Shown here piece after piece: positions 24,250-33,930 of a DNA stretch of 64,000 bases. Within the stretch, counting starts at the first letter, position 1. Every line of letters starts with the position of its first letter. Location: assembly GCF_003121405.1 (NCBI RefSeq), contig NZ_QBUY01000012.1, positions 1-64,000 of the forward strand, read 5' to 3'. The DNA comes from Paraburkholderia sp. C35 (GTDB lineage Bacteria > Pseudomonadota > Gammaproteobacteria > Burkholderiales > Burkholderiaceae). The position numbers were made by a program, and so were the translations under genes. Under the pieces are notes generated by a model. That model was not told the origin of the DNA. It did not search any database and worked only from the letters and a program-made list of their open reading frames with translations.

Positions 24250-24927
24250 TCAGCTTGCGGCGTGAGCGGTTTGCACGATCAGATCGTTGTAGCCGTTGAC
24301 GATCACGCTGTACGAAAAATACGCGAACAGCAGCGCCGACAGCACATGACACACACGCAACAGACGCGTGCCTGCGCGTTTGCGGCCGTGGCTCGCGAGG
24401 CCGCAGATAAAGAGCGTCCAGCACAGGCCACCAAGAAAAAACCCGCCTAGAAACACGGGTGCCGTCGTCACCGTTGTTGCGCCCGCTTTCGCGATCAATG
24501 CGCCGCCAACGGCCGCGAACCACAAGATCGCGCTGGGCGACGAGATCGCGAGCAATACGCCGCGCAGGAAACCGCGCTTCGGATCGAGATGTGGTGTCGA
24601 TGCATCGGCTTCACCTTCGATGGGTGGCGCCGATGCAGGTATCAGCGCCTCGCGCGCCATCTTCCACGTGAGAAATAGCAGGATCGCCGCGCCGCCGATC
24701 CACACGACCCAGCGCACCGACTCGAATTGCAGCAACGCGGCCATGCCCGCCAGCGCGAGCGCGGCGTAGATCAGATCGCCGAAACAGGAACCGAGGCCGA
24801 GCCAGAAGCCAGGCCGGAAGCCATGCGACAACGTCAGCGAAATGATCGCGACGTTCACGAGGCCGATATCGAGACACAGCGACAACGACAGAAAAAAACC
24901 TTCCGACAACATCGACAAGCTATGCAT
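24250..24927 (-). CDS. LysE family amino acid exporter
   Basis: A 225-residue inner-membrane protein with about six hydrophobic segments, of usual LysE/RhtB length. The N terminus (GFFLSLSLCLDIGLVNVAIISLTLSHGFRPGFWLGLGSCFGD pattern, residues 10-51) carries the family's G-x3-G-x3-G-D region after the first helix, although the usual PGP motif is replaced by LDIG. A charged loop of about 35 residues (EALIPASAPPIEGEADAS) splits the protein. LysE proteins export lysine, arginine, threonine or homoserine lactones; the substrate here is open. It starts 50 bases after the ubiD stop on the same strand, so it is probably in its operon. Confidence 0.82.
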   Translation of the reverse strand: MHSLSMLSEGFFLSLSLCLDIGLVNVAIISLTLSHGFRPGFWLGLGSCFGDLIYAALALAGMAALLQFESVRWVVWIGGAAILLFLTWKMAREALIPASAPPIEGEADASTPHLDPKRGFLRGVLLAISSPSAILWFAAVGGALIAKAGATTVTTAPVFLGGFFLGGLCWTLFICGLASHGRKRAGTRLLRVCHVLSALLFAYFSYSVIVNGYNDLIVQTAHAAS

Positions 24928-24977
24928 CCGTCCAACCGTTTCTAGTGCGTGTTGTTATTCAGATCCGCGCTGGCGAA

Positions 24978-26555
24978 TTACAAACCGAGCTCGCTCCACA
25001 AGCTGTCGATGCGCGTCTTCGTCGCCTGGTCCATGACGATCGGCGCGCCCCATTCGCGATCGGTTTCGCCCGGCCATTTATTGGTCGCGTCGAGTCCCAT
25101 CTTCGAGCCGAGACCCGCAACGGGCGATGCGAAATCCAGATAATCGATTGGCGTGCGATCGACCAGCACGGTGTCGCGCGTCGGGTCGATGCGTGTCGTG
25201 ATGGCCCAGATCACTTCCTTCCAGTCGCGGATGTTCACGTCTTCATCGACGACCACGATGAACTTCGTATACATGAACTGCCGCAAGAAGCTCCACACAC
25301 CGAACATCACGCGTTTCGCATGGCCCGGATAGCTCTTCTTCATCTGCACGATCGCCATCCGGTAGCTGCAGCCTTCCGGTGGCAGATAGAAGTCGGTGAT
25401 CTCCGTGAACTGCTTCTGCAGCAGCGGCACGAACACTTCGTTCAGCGCGACACCGAGCACGGCGGGTTCGTCGGGCGGTTTGCCTGTGTAGGTGGAGTGA
25501 TAGATCGCGTCGCGGCGCATCGTGATGCGCTCGATCGTGAAGACGGGGAACCACTCCTGCTCGTTGTAGTAGCCGGTGTGATCGCCGTACGGACCTTCGA
25601 GCGCGTGCTCGTAAGCGGCGCTCGCACCTTTGGATGGACGTGGCGGCGCGCCTTCGGGTGCAGGCGCAGGCGCACCTTCCTGCGGATAGATGAAGCCTTC
25701 CAGCACGATCTCAGCGCGCGCCGGCACCTGCAGCGTATCGACGCCCGGCGTGATGCACTTCGCCAGTTCCGTACGGCCGCCGCGCAGCAGGCCCGCAAAC
25801 TGGTATTCGGACAGCGTGTCGGGCACGGGCGTCACGGCACCAAGGATCGTGGCCGGATCCGCGCCGAGCACGACGGCCACGGGATACGGCTTGCCGGGGT
25901 TCTTCAGTGCGAATTCGCGGAAGTCGAGCGCGCCGCCGCGATGCGCGAGCCAGCGCATGATGACCTTGTTGCGTCCGATCACCTGCTGCCGGTAGATGCC
26001 GAGGTTTTGCCGCGTCTTGTTCGGCCCGCGCGTGACCGTGAGGCCCCAGGTGATCAGCGGACCGGCGTCGCCCGGCCAGCAGGTCTGGATGGGCAGCTTC
26101 GCGAGATCGACATCGTTGCCTTCCCAGACGATTTCCTGGCAGGGCGGTGCGCTCACCGTCTTCGGCGCCATGTCCCACACGGCCTTCGCGAGCGACAGCA
26201 GCTTGCCGGCATCCTTGAGACCTTTGGGCGGCTCCGGCTCCTTCAGCGCGGAGAGCAGCCGCCCGACATCGCGCAGCGATTCCAGCGCGACGCTATCGCC
26301 GTCCGCATCGCCTTGAGCGGCAGCATCGATACCCATGCCGAGCGCGACGCGCCGCGGTGTGCCGAACAGATTGCCGAGCACCGGGAACGCATGCGTTTCC
26401 TTCGACTCGAACAGCAACGCAGGGCCACCCGCGCGCAACACGCGGTCGCACACTTCGGTCATTTCCAGGATGGGCGACACCTTTTGCGGGATACGGCGCA
26501 GTTCGCCGAGCGATTCGAGGCGGCTCGCAAAGTCACGCAGGTCTTTGTATTTCAT
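24978..26555 (-). CDS. ubiD: 4-hydroxy-3-polyprenylbenzoate decarboxylase UbiD
   Basis: A 525-residue UbiD decarboxylase, the prenylated-FMN enzyme that removes the carboxylate from the ubiquinone precursor. The N terminus [22 protein letters not shown] is diagnostic, and the cofactor-site segments ([17 protein letters not shown], then [13 protein letters not shown] and the C-terminal [12 protein letters not shown]) are present. It needs UbiX for its cofactor; ubiX is not in this window. A Pro/Ala-rich insertion (about residues 288-308, [14 protein letters not shown]) is unusual compared with E. coli UbiD. It is transcribed leftward with the LysE gene following. The 614-base region upstream separates it from the divergent lytic transglycosylase gene. 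Confidence 0.93.
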   Translation of the reverse strand: MKYKDLRDFASRLESLGELRRIPQKVSPILEMTEVCDRVLRAGGPALLFESKETHAFPVLGNLFGTPRRVALGMGIDAAAQGDADGDSVALESLRDVGRLLSALKEPEPPKGLKDAGKLLSLAKAVWDMAPKTVSAPPCQEIVWEGNDVDLAKLPIQTCWPGDAGPLITWGLTVTRGPNKTRQNLGIYRQQVIGRNKVIMRWLAHRGGALDFREFALKNPGKPYPVAVVLGADPATILGAVTPVPDTLSEYQFAGLLRGGRTELAKCITPGVDTLQVPARAEIVLEGFIYPQEGAPAPAPEGAPPRPSKGASAAYEHALEGPYGDHTGYYNEQEWFPVFTIERITMRRDAIYHSTYTGKPPDEPAVLGVALNEVFVPLLQKQFTEITDFYLPPEGCSYRMAIVQMKKSYPGHAKRVMFGVWSFLRQFMYTKFIVVVDEDVNIRDWKEVIWAITTRIDPTRDTVLVDRTPIDYLDFASPVAGLGSKMGLDATNKWPGETDREWGAPIVMDQATKTRIDSLWSELGL

Positions 26556-26800
26556 CGGTCCGGTTAGGCAGCCGCGAAGCGGCCAACGTAGGGCTGAAGC
26601 GGTGGCGGAGCGGGCAGCGGCACAGTGACAAACGTATGACGAACAACCCGCCCGAACGGATTGTCGATTTTACCTGCGTTAGCAAGCGCACGTTGAATAC
26701 GGAAATTGTCAATCGGCTGGAAAGGCCCATGCGCAGCGGGTTGAGCGCCCTGAACACCGTTCATTATTACAATTGGTTATAGTTTTGGCGGTTTATAGTG

Positions 26801-26828
26801 TTGACGATCTATAAAACCCTGATAAAAT
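26801..26828 (+). promoter_or_regulatory. Sigma70-type promoter
   Basis: TTGACG (26801-26806) and TAAAAT (26823-26828) are 16 bases apart, in an AT-rich block. Transcription would start near 26835, leaving a 335-base leader before the lytic transglycosylase start at 27170, or a short RNA of about 135 bases if it stops at the hairpin ending at 26968. Confidence 0.55.
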
Positions 26829-26942
26829 CCGGACACATTGGTTGCAGGGATTGATAGTTTTTACCACCGTCCCCCGGTCCTTCAGACGCAACGCGTCGCT
26901 CTTACCGCCCCTGCTCGGTATTGACGGTCATATGTAGTCTCC

Positions 26943-26968
26943 ACCAGCGCATATCGACGCTGGTTTTT
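26943..26968 (+). terminator. Terminator-like hairpin in the leader of the lytic transglycosylase gene
   Basis: ACCAGCG (26943-26949) pairs with CGCTGGT (26958-26964), loop CATATCGA, followed by a run of T. It lies about 110 bases after the predicted start point and 200 bases before the coding start, so it would either end a small RNA or act as an attenuator. Confidence 0.5.
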
Positions 26969-27169
26969 CGCGTGGGAGCCATCGAATGCGTGCTTTTTGG
27001 CATGCAGGCGGTCCTTTTCGAGATTTTGGCTCCCCAACGGTACTTTTTGCCGTTTTCCCGACGTCGTTGTCGCCTTAACCAGAGCAGGCGGCGTCTTGGC
27101 TCTTCCGAACACGCAGTTCAACCGGTCGTTTTTACGGCGTTCGAGGAGCCAGCAACATGGGAGATCTGA

Positions 27170-28381
27170 ATGAACGCCTGGTTATCGTGGCGTCCCAATG
27201 AGCGGCTCGCGCAGGTCATGCGCGGTGTGCTGCGTCAGGGGACGCGAGTAAGTCATCATCTTTTCAGCGTGGTCGGCGGATTTGCTGTCCTGTTCGCGCT
27301 CACGCTGTGGCTGATGCCGAGCTGGCGCCTGACGCTGGCAACGCGGCTGATGCCCTTCATCACGGCGGCCGTGCAGGCTGGCCCAGCGCGCCTGCTGCAG
27401 GGCAACCCGCTGCCGTCGTTCGCGCCTCAGCAACGTAACGCGGCGCCGCAGGACGACACGCTGTCCAGCAACGCGCCGACTCCCGCCGACAACGCCAACA
27501 CGGCTGCGGCGGCTGCCGACGCCGGCTACACCGTCGCCAGCGACAACACCAGCTTCACCGCTCCGTCAGGCAACGGCGTGAGCACGGGCCTGTCCTCGGC
27601 GGCCCTCAACGGTCTCGATCCGCGCACGTTGCCAAGCGTCGGCACCATCGCTTCGATGATTCCGTCGCAGCGCGTCTCGCCGGATGCACGCGACGACCGC
27701 GTGCTGGTGTCCACCCGCGAGCAGGATCTCGTCGCGACGTTTATTGCGCGTCGTTACCGCGTCGCTCAGGAGCCCGTCAGTGAGCTCGTGAAGGCGGCGT
27801 TCGACACCGGTCGCGAAGTCGGCCTCGACCCGCTGCTGCTGCTCGCCGTGATGGCGATCGAGTCGGGCTTCAATCCGTACGCGGAAAGCGGCGTCGGTGC
27901 GAAGGGACTGATGCAGGTGATGTCGACGGTTCACTCGGACAAATTCCGCTACTTTGGTGGTCAAAGCGCGGCGCTCGAGCCGCTTGCGAACATCAAGGTC
28001 GGCGCAATCGTGCTGAAGGATTGCATTGCGCGCGGCGGCTCGCTGCCGGGCGGTCTGCGTCTGTATGTCGGTTCGACGTCGCAGGACGACGGCGGCTATG
28101 GCGCAAAGGTGATGGCCGAGCGCACCCGTTTGCGCGATGTCGCACGCGGCCGCAAGGTGCCGATCAACTCGCCGCAATCGCCGACGACCGTGACGGCTTC
28201 GACGCAACAGGCTCCTGCCGCAACGTCGAATAACTCGAACGGTTCGAACAAGCGTGTGCAGATGACGCTCGACGGCCACCCGCTGAGTGCCAACGGCACG
28301 GCGGTGAAGGGCACGGAACAGGATGACGCGAGCGCGAATGCCGCCAAGCATGTTGCGCAGCAGTCTGAACTGGGCGCCTGA
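27170..28381 (+). CDS. Membrane-anchored lytic transglycosylase (SLT domain)
   Basis: A 403-residue envelope protein. One membrane segment (about residues 34-50, VVGGFAVLFALTLWLMP) is followed by a long Ala/Ser/Thr/Asn-rich linker (about 80-170) and an SLT domain with the catalytic glutamate E231 in MAIESGFNPYAESGVGAKGLMQVM. The C-terminal 90 residues are again low-complexity. Lytic transglycosylases cleave the MurNAc-GlcNAc bond of peptidoglycan, forming 1,6-anhydro ends. The catalytic domain faces the periplasm. Two low-complexity regions around the domain suggest reach into the cell wall. Start ATG 27170 is preceded by GGGAGATCTGA. The gene has an unusually long leader with a terminator-like hairpin. 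Confidence 0.88.
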   Translation: MNAWLSWRPNERLAQVMRGVLRQGTRVSHHLFSVVGGFAVLFALTLWLMPSWRLTLATRLMPFITAAVQAGPARLLQGNPLPSFAPQQRNAAPQDDTLSSNAPTPADNANTAAAAADAGYTVASDNTSFTAPSGNGVSTGLSSAALNGLDPRTLPSVGTIASMIPSQRVSPDARDDRVLVSTREQDLVATFIARRYRVAQEPVSELVKAAFDTGREVGLDPLLLLAVMAIESGFNPYAESGVGAKGLMQVMSTVHSDKFRYFGGQSAALEPLANIKVGAIVLKDCIARGGSLPGGLRLYVGSTSQDDGGYGAKVMAERTRLRDVARGRKVPINSPQSPTTVTASTQQAPAATSNNSNGSNKRVQMTLDGHPLSANGTAVKGTEQDDASANAAKHVAQQSELGA

Positions 28382-28410
28382 TTCCCCAGATCACGCTGTA
28401 AGCGAAATAG

Positions 28411-28437
28411 AAAAGGGCACCTTCGGGTGCCCTTTTT
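28411..28437 (+). terminator. Intrinsic terminator of the lytic transglycosylase gene
   Basis: AAAAGGGCACC and GGTGCCCTTTTT flank a TTCG tetraloop. It lies 30 bases past the stop codon, between convergent genes. Confidence 0.9.
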
Positions 28438-28497
28438 GTTACTGCGACGCCGGCTTTGCGTTGCCTTCGGCGCGAGGCACGCTCGCGCGCTGACAAT

Positions 28498-29691
28498 TTA
28501 CTTGCCGAAGAGCTTCCCGAGACGCGCCACAGCCTCTTCAAGCTTCGAATACGCGGTCGCATACGACAGCCGAATATACTCGCGCGGCTGATACGAACCG
28601 AAATCCATGCCCGGCACGAGCACAACGCCCGCATCGTGCAGCATCGCTTTCGTCAATGCCGCGCTGTCGCCGGCTGCGGGATGCGCGACGCCGCGGCAGT
28701 CCGCATACACATAGAACGCGCCGTCCGGCATGACAGGCACCGAAAAGCCCAGCGACTCCAGCGCCGGCGCAATGAAATCGCGTCGACGCTTGAACTCCAG
28801 CCGGCGGCCCTCGTAAATCGCCAGCGTGTCCGGATCGAAACAGGCAAGCGCTGCGTGCTGCGCAAGCGCCGACGCGCAGATGAACAGGTTTTGCGCGAGC
28901 TTTTCGACCGCACCGACGAGCGACGGCGGCACGACCAGCCAACCCAGCCGCCAGCCTGTCATGTTGAAATACTTCGAGAAGCTGTTGACGGTAACCACAT
29001 CCTCGCCGAACGACAGCGCCGAAACGGGCGGCGCGTCGTAACTCAAGCCCTGATAGATCTCATCGACGATGGTGAAGCCGCCGCGCTTGCGCACGGCTTC
29101 AACGATCCGCTTCAGTTCTTCAGGTTCGATCGACGTACCGGTCGGGTTCGACGGCGACGCGAGCAGCACGCCGCGCGTGCGCTCGTTCCACAGACGCTCG
29201 ACATCGGCTGCCGTTAGCTGGAAGCGCTCAGCCGGACCGCTCGGCACCATCACCGGCTTGCCTTCGGCCGCGGCGACGAAGTGCCGGTTGCACGGATAGC
29301 TCGGATCGGGCATCAGCACTTCGTCATCGCGATCGACGAGCGCCGCGCACGCCAGCAACAGCGCCGCCGACGCACCCGCCGTCACGACGATCCGCGCCGG
29401 ATCGACATCCAGGCCATAAGAATGCTTGTAGTGACCGGCGATCGCCTCACGCAACGCGTGAATGCCAAGCGCGCTGGTGTATTGCGTGACGCCGCTGCGC
29501 AGCGCCCGCGTTGCCGCCTCGATCACAGGTTCCGGCGCCGTGAAATCGGGTTCGCCGATGCCCATATGGATGATGTCGCGCCCGGCGCGCTCCAGCAGCG
29601 CCGCTTCCTTCGCCAGTTCCATGACATAGAACGGCTGGATGGCATCGACGCGGGCGGCCAGTTTCACGAGGGGTTCGGTCACGCTGTTCAT
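28498..29691 (-). CDS. Pyridoxal phosphate-dependent aminotransferase, class I
   Basis: A 397-residue fold-type I aminotransferase. Landmarks: IGEPDF (residues 45-50), the PLP-phosphate site GASAA, SNPTG (181-185), the ring Asp in IVDEIYQ (D210) and the Schiff-base lysine K240 in NSFSKYFNMTGWRLGW. The sequence type is that of aspartate/alanine or related aminotransferases of the subgroup often annotated AspC or as a generic PLP aminotransferase in Burkholderiales; exact donor and acceptor are open. Start ATG 29691 (MNSVTEPLVKLAARVDAIQPFYVMEL) is chosen over a TTG six codons upstream. The gene is monocistronic, convergent with the transglycosylase and separated from nusB by a terminator. Confidence 0.88.
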   Translation of the reverse strand: MNSVTEPLVKLAARVDAIQPFYVMELAKEAALLERAGRDIIHMGIGEPDFTAPEPVIEAATRALRSGVTQYTSALGIHALREAIAGHYKHSYGLDVDPARIVVTAGASAALLLACAALVDRDDEVLMPDPSYPCNRHFVAAAEGKPVMVPSGPAERFQLTAADVERLWNERTRGVLLASPSNPTGTSIEPEELKRIVEAVRKRGGFTIVDEIYQGLSYDAPPVSALSFGEDVVTVNSFSKYFNMTGWRLGWLVVPPSLVGAVEKLAQNLFICASALAQHAALACFDPDTLAIYEGRRLEFKRRRDFIAPALESLGFSVPVMPDGAFYVYADCRGVAHPAAGDSAALTKAMLHDAGVVLVPGMDFGSYQPREYIRLSYATAYSKLEEAVARLGKLFGK

Positions 29692-29743
29692 TCGCTGAGT
29701 CCAGTTCAATCCAGTTCAATACCAACGCGCGCTGATGCTCGCG

Positions 29744-29782
29744 GAAAAAACAAAGGCGGGTCCGCGTAACGCTGGACCCGCC
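29744..29782 (-). terminator. Intrinsic terminator after nusB
   Basis: Read leftward, GGCGGGTCC (29782-29774) pairs with GGACCCGCC (29763-29755) over a ten-base loop and runs into CTTTGTTTTTT. It lies 55 bases past the nusB stop and ends the riboflavin/nusB transcript. Confidence 0.85.
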
Positions 29783-29836
29783 TGCATCGCCAACTGCCGA
29801 GCCAACCATGAAGAAGGCCAGGCGCGTGACGTGAGC

Positions 29837-30274
29837 TTACTGCTTGCGGCCGGCCGCCTGCGTTTCCGCTTCGCGCAGCTTCACCGACAGCTTGTCCAGC
29901 ACGCCGTTGACGTACTTGTAGCCGTCTGCGCCGCCGAAAGTCTTCGCCAGTTCGACGGCCTCGTTGATGACGACGCGGTACGGAATGTCGACGTGATTCT
30001 TCAGCTCATACGCGGCCACCAGCAGCACCGCGCGTTCGACGGGCGACAACTGGTCGATCGGGCGGTCGAGGCAGGGCGTGAGATCCGTGGACAGCGCTTC
30101 CGAATCGCGGATCACGCCATGCAGGATCGCGTCCAGATGTTCGTGGTCGGCCTTGTCGTAGCCCTGGGCACCACGCAGCTGCGCGTCGATTTCACCTGCC
30201 GGCGAACCCGACAGCAGCCACTGATAAAGCCCCTGCGTGGCCAGTTCGCGGGAGCGTCGGCGTGCGCTTTTCAT
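29837..30274 (-). CDS. nusB: Transcription antitermination factor NusB
   Basis: A 145-residue all-helical RNA-binding protein that, with NusE (S10), NusA and NusG, prevents premature termination of rRNA transcription. The N-terminal arginine-rich [19 protein letters not shown] (residues 5-23) is the RNA-binding patch, and [19 protein letters not shown] is the C-terminal family signature. Its start overlaps the ribH stop by four bases, the arrangement found in many proteobacteria, and indicates translational coupling. A terminator follows. Confidence 0.95.
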   Translation of the reverse strand: MKSARRRSRELATQGLYQWLLSGSPAGEIDAQLRGAQGYDKADHEHLDAILHGVIRDSEALSTDLTPCLDRPIDQLSPVERAVLLVAAYELKNHVDIPYRVVINEAVELAKTFGGADGYKYVNGVLDKLSVKLREAETQAAGRKQ

Positions 30275-30789
30275 GCCCGTTCCTCTTCGTCGTCCTCGTC
30301 TTCGCCTTCCTCGTCGTCGTCGCCGTCCAGTTGCTCCAGTGCGACTGCGAGGTTCGCCATTTCAACCGCGGTGCGTGCCGCGTCGCGGCCCTTTTCGGTC
30401 ATGCGGGCGACAGCCTGCTCGTCGTTTTCCGTGGTCAGCACGGCGTTCGCGACGGGGATGCCGAAGTCGAGCGCGATGCGCGAAATGCCCGAGCCGCTTT
30501 CGTTCGACACGAGTTCGAAGTGATACGTCTCGCCGCGAATGACCGCGCCGAGCGCGATCAGCGCGTCGAACTGGCCGCTTTCGGCGAGCTTTTGCAGCGC
30601 CAGCGGGATTTCCAGCGCGCCCGGCACGGTGACGAGCAGCACGTCTTCGCCCGTGACGCCGAGGCGTTCGAGTTCTTCGATACATGCATCGGCGAGGCCG
30701 TTGCAGACGGGTTCGTTAAAGCGCGATTGGACGATGCCAATGCGCAGGCCGTCGCCGTCGAGATTCGGTTGGTATTGTCCGATTTCCAT
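30271..30789 (-). CDS. ribH: 6,7-dimethyl-8-ribityllumazine synthase
   Basis: A 172-residue protein that condenses 5-amino-6-ribitylaminouracil with 3,4-dihydroxy-2-butanone 4-phosphate, the penultimate step of riboflavin synthesis. Visible motifs are [18 protein letters not shown] (residues 19-36), [15 protein letters not shown] (56-70), [13 protein letters not shown] (81-93) and [14 protein letters not shown]. The extreme C terminus is a highly acidic tail ([17 protein letters not shown]), which is unusual in length and charge and probably disordered. It overlaps nusB by four bases. ribBA lies 89 bases upstream on the same strand. Confidence 0.95.
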   Translation of the reverse strand: MEIGQYQPNLDGDGLRIGIVQSRFNEPVCNGLADACIEELERLGVTGEDVLLVTVPGALEIPLALQKLAESGQFDALIALGAVIRGETYHFELVSNESGSGISRIALDFGIPVANAVLTTENDEQAVARMTEKGRDAARTAVEMANLAVALEQLDGDDDEEGEDEDDEEERA

Positions 30790-30878
30790 ATGAGGTCCGT
30801 AGTGTGTTGGTTGAGCGCAGGTTAGCGTGAACTAAGCAGGAACTAGGCGAAAACTGTTCGTGAAAGCAGTTGATGCGT

Positions 30879-32015
30879 TCAGCAGTTTTGCGGCTTTTCA
30901 GCCGCGCTGCCTGGCATCGGCACGAAGCCGGTTACTTCGAGCCCGTAGCCGGACATGCTGCCCAGCTTGCGCGGGTTCGACAGCACCTGCATCTTGCCGA
31001 CACCGAGTTCGCGCAGAATCTGCGCGCCGATGCCATACGTCTTGAAGTCCACCGGGCGGCGCTTGAGCGCCTCGGCCCGGCTTTTTTCGTCGAATGCCTT
31101 GAACACGTCGATCATGTGTTCCTTCGAGTCGCCGCAGTTCAACAGCACGATCACGCCGTGATCGCGCTCGGCGATTTCCTTCATGGCGGCGTCGAGCGTC
31201 CACGAGTGGGTGGACGTGCCGACTTCCAGCAGATCCAGCACCGAAAGCGGCTCGTGCACGCGCACCATGGTTTCTCGATCCGGCGTGGGCGTGCCGCGCA
31301 CCAGCGCCATATGCGGCTGGCCGCTCGGTTGATCCAGATACATTACCGCGCGGAACGGGCCGTGCACGGTTTGCATGGTGCGTTCGCAGACACGTTCGAC
31401 GATCGATTCTGTGCGGCTGCGATAGTGGATCAGATCGGCGATCGTACCGATCTTCAGGCCGTGTTCTTCCGCGAACGTCATCAGATCGGGCAGGCGCGCC
31501 ATCGTGCCGTCGTCCTTGATGATTTCGCAGATCACGGCCGCCGGCGTCAGGCCCGCAAGCGCCGTGAAATCGCAACCGGCTTCCGTGTGGCCCGCGCGTA
31601 CCAGCACGCCTCCCGGTTGCGCCATGATCGGGAACACGTGGCCCGGCTGGACGATGTCTTCGACGCGCGCATTCGCCGCGACGGCCGTCGCGATGGTGTG
31701 TGCGCGATCCGCTGCCGAAATGCCCGGGGTGACGCCTTCAGCCGCCTCGATGCTGACGGTGAACGCGGTGCCGTACTGGGTGCCGTTGCGGGCCGTCATC
31801 AGCGGCAGGTTCAGCAGCTTGCAGCGTTCCTGCGTGAGCGTCAGACAGATCAGACCACGGCCGTAACGCGCCATGAAGTTGATCGCTTCCGGCGTGATGA
31901 ATTCCGCTGCGATCACGAGGTCGCCCTCGTTTTCGCGGTCTTCTTCGTCGACAAGAATCACCATCCGGCCAGCTTTGAGCTCGGCGATGATTTCAAGGGT
32001 GGAGGCGAGGGTCAT
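30879..32015 (-). CDS. ribB: 3,4-dihydroxy-2-butanone 4-phosphate synthase with degenerate GTP cyclohydrolase II-like domain
   Basis: A 378-residue two-domain protein. Residues 1-205 are a complete RibB domain: [10 protein letters not shown] (residues 23-32) binds metal and ribulose 5-phosphate, and [17 protein letters not shown] holds the second site. It makes the four-carbon unit for RibH. Residues 206-378 align with GTP cyclohydrolase II, but the zinc motif with three cysteines (G-x-FGS-x-RCDCG) is absent; the equivalent region reads [20 protein letters not shown]. The C-terminal [13 protein letters not shown] motif is retained. This domain is therefore probably not an active RibA, and a separate ribA would be needed for GTP conversion. 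The gene lies in the ribD-ribE-ribB-ribH-nusB run. Confidence 0.9.
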   Translation of the reverse strand: MTLASTLEIIAELKAGRMVILVDEEDRENEGDLVIAAEFITPEAINFMARYGRGLICLTLTQERCKLLNLPLMTARNGTQYGTAFTVSIEAAEGVTPGISAADRAHTIATAVAANARVEDIVQPGHVFPIMAQPGGVLVRAGHTEAGCDFTALAGLTPAAVICEIIKDDGTMARLPDLMTFAEEHGLKIGTIADLIHYRSRTESIVERVCERTMQTVHGPFRAVMYLDQPSGQPHMALVRGTPTPDRETMVRVHEPLSVLDLLEVGTSTHSWTLDAAMKEIAERDHGVIVLLNCGDSKEHMIDVFKAFDEKSRAEALKRRPVDFKTYGIGAQILRELGVGKMQVLSNPRKLGSMSGYGLEVTGFVPMPGSAAEKPQNC

Positions 32016-32129
32016 GTTGGCGAGAAGTTTGGGAAAGCGCGTATTTTACGCCACGCCGCCCGGCAAGTCGCCCGTCCGAACGGCATATGCCATCCGGACG
32101 AATGTTCAGTTGCCTGGAGCCGCGCCAGA

Positions 32130-32744
32130 CTACTTGGGCGCGTTGAGCATCCGCTCGACGTAGCGCGCGATCAGGTCGATCTCCAGATTCACCTGCGCGC
32201 CTTCCTTCAAGGCCTTGAGCGTGGTGACTTCAACCGTATGCGGAATCAGATTGATCGAAAACTCGCAGCCGTCGGCAAGATCTTCGACCGAATTGACGGT
32301 CAGGCTCACGCCGTTCACGGTAATCGAGCCTTTGTACGCCAGATACTTGCCGATCTCGCGCGGCGCCAGCACGCGCAGCTCGTGCGATTCGCCCACGCGG
32401 GCGAAGCGCGTCACCTTGCCCAGACCGTCCACATGGCCCGAGACGATATGGCCGCCCAGCCGGTCATGCGAGCGCAGCGCCTTTTCCAGATTCACTTCGC
32501 CCGTGTCGCCGAGGCCCACCGTGCGGTTCAGGCTTTCGCGCGACACTTCCACGTCGAACGAAGACGGCGTCTTTTCGATCACCGTCATGCACGCGCCCTG
32601 GATCGCGATGCTGTCGCCCAGTTGCACGTCTTCCATATCGAGGCCGCCCGCTTCGACGCTCAGCCGCACGCCTGCGTCCGGCTCGCTGCCCAGCGGTTTG
32701 ATCGATGCAATGCGGCCGACTGCCGCGACGATTCCCGTAAACAT
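32130..32744 (-). CDS. ribE: Riboflavin synthase alpha subunit
   Basis: A 204-residue enzyme that dismutates two molecules of 6,7-dimethyl-8-ribityllumazine to riboflavin and the pyrimidine precursor. The start MFTGIV is diagnostic, and two lumazine-binding repeats follow (about residues 1-97 and 98-195), each with a G-x-S-V/I-A/N-x-x-G-V/A-x-x-T pattern ([13 protein letters not shown] and [13 protein letters not shown]). It is 25 bases downstream of ribD and 114 bases upstream of the ribB gene. No FMN riboswitch could be recognised in either gap. Confidence 0.95.
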   Translation of the reverse strand: MFTGIVAAVGRIASIKPLGSEPDAGVRLSVEAGGLDMEDVQLGDSIAIQGACMTVIEKTPSSFDVEVSRESLNRTVGLGDTGEVNLEKALRSHDRLGGHIVSGHVDGLGKVTRFARVGESHELRVLAPREIGKYLAYKGSITVNGVSLTVNSVEDLADGCEFSINLIPHTVEVTTLKALKEGAQVNLEIDLIARYVERMLNAPK

Positions 32745-32769
32745 CGTGTCGTGTCCTCTATCTAATCGG

Positions 32770-33891
32770 TCAATGCGTGGGTTGCTTCGTCAACAGGCGC
32801 GCGAGAATGCGCACGTCAGTGCCGATCCGGTCCACGGAGTGAAATTCGAGTTGTGTGCGCGCATCCAGCGAGTCGGGCGCGGCAAGGTTGAACATGCTCA
32901 TCGAATTGTTGCCGAGCAGGCTCGGCGCCAGATAGACCAGCAATTCGTCGACGCAACCTTCGCGCAGCAGCGAGCCATTCAGTTTATAGCCCGCCTCGAC
33001 ATGCAGTTCGTTGACCTCGCGCTTGCCGAGTTCCTCGAGCATGCGTGGCAGATCGACCTTGCCTTGCTCGTTCGCGAGCGGCACGATTTCCGCGCCACGG
33101 TCGTGCAGTGCGGCGGCGCGCTCTTCGAGCAGCGGCGTGAGCGTGCTGCAGAAAATCAGCGTCGGCGCGCCGGCCAGAATCTGCGCCTCGGGCGGCACTT
33201 CCAGCTGACTGTCGATCAACACGCGATGCGGCTGGCGCGGCGTATCCACGGCGCGCACGGTCATGCGCGGATTGTCTTCCCTCACGGTGCCGATGCCCGT
33301 CAGGATCGCCGACGCGCGGGCGCGCCACGCGTGGCCATCGTTGCGTGCCGCTTCGCCCGGGATCCACTGGCTTTCGCCCGACGGCAAGCCGGTGCGGCCA
33401 TCCAGCGAAGCGGCCACCTTCATTCGAACCCAGGGCCGGCCGCGCGTCATCCGCGAGACGAAGCCGATGTTCAGTTCGCGCGCTTCGTTTTCGAGCAGGC
33501 CGCAGCGCACCTCGATGCCCGCGTCGCGCAACATCGACAGGCCGCGTCCCGACACGCGCGGGTTCGGGTCTTCCATTGCCGCCACTACGCGCGCGAGCTT
33601 CGCTTCGATCAGCGCGTTCGCGCACGGCGGCGTGCGTCCGAAATGGCTGCAGGGTTCGAGCGTGACGTAAGCGGTTGCGCCTTGAATGTCGTGGCCGCGC
33701 TTGCGCGCGTCCTTGAGCGCCTGGATTTCCGCGTGATCGTGACCGGCGGGCTGCGTAAAGCCTTCGCCGATCACCTCGCCGTTCTTCACCAGCACACAAC
33801 TGACACGCGGATTCGGGTCGGTCGTGTACAGGCCGCGCCAGGCGAGGGCCAGCGCGCGTTCCATGTGGACAAAATCGGTCTGCGAGAACAT
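32770..33891 (-). CDS. ribD: Bifunctional deaminase/reductase RibD
   Basis: A 373-residue bifunctional enzyme for the second and third steps of riboflavin synthesis. The N-terminal deaminase domain has the zinc site HAE (in GHDHAEIQAL) and PCSHFGRTPPC. The C-terminal reductase domain begins near residue 150 (GRPWVRMKVAASLDGRTG) and includes ILTGIGTVREDNPRMTVR and VDELLVYLAPSLLG. Length is normal. The start at 33891 gives the standard D-x-x-H/F-M-x-x-A-L-x-L-A opening. It follows hemL by 39 bases on the same strand, so hemL and the riboflavin genes may share a transcript. Confidence 0.94.
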   Translation of the reverse strand: MFSQTDFVHMERALALAWRGLYTTDPNPRVSCVLVKNGEVIGEGFTQPAGHDHAEIQALKDARKRGHDIQGATAYVTLEPCSHFGRTPPCANALIEAKLARVVAAMEDPNPRVSGRGLSMLRDAGIEVRCGLLENEARELNIGFVSRMTRGRPWVRMKVAASLDGRTGLPSGESQWIPGEAARNDGHAWRARASAILTGIGTVREDNPRMTVRAVDTPRQPHRVLIDSQLEVPPEAQILAGAPTLIFCSTLTPLLEERAAALHDRGAEIVPLANEQGKVDLPRMLEELGKREVNELHVEAGYKLNGSLLREGCVDELLVYLAPSLLGNNSMSMFNLAAPDSLDARTQLEFHSVDRIGTDVRILARLLTKQPTH

Positions 33892-33930
33892 CGGCTTCGG
33901 CTTATCCGTTCAGAGTTTCGGCAGCGTGAA

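Larger units (their letters stand above)
26556..27169. other. Long control region between ubiD and the lytic transglycosylase gene
   Basis: This 614-base gap holds the rightward promoter at 26801-26828 and the terminator-like hairpin at 26943-26968. It also carries an AT-rich block around 26761-26830 that stands out from the GC-rich surroundings, and several T-runs after 26990. An 82-codon rightward frame (26921-27169) and leftward frames up to 26782 have no Shine-Dalgarno or family character and I do not call them genes. Confidence 0.5.

Noticed and set aside
32016..32129. Possible FMN riboswitch in front of the ribB gene
   Set aside because: The gap is only 114 bases and lacks the conserved AGGATAT and related motifs.
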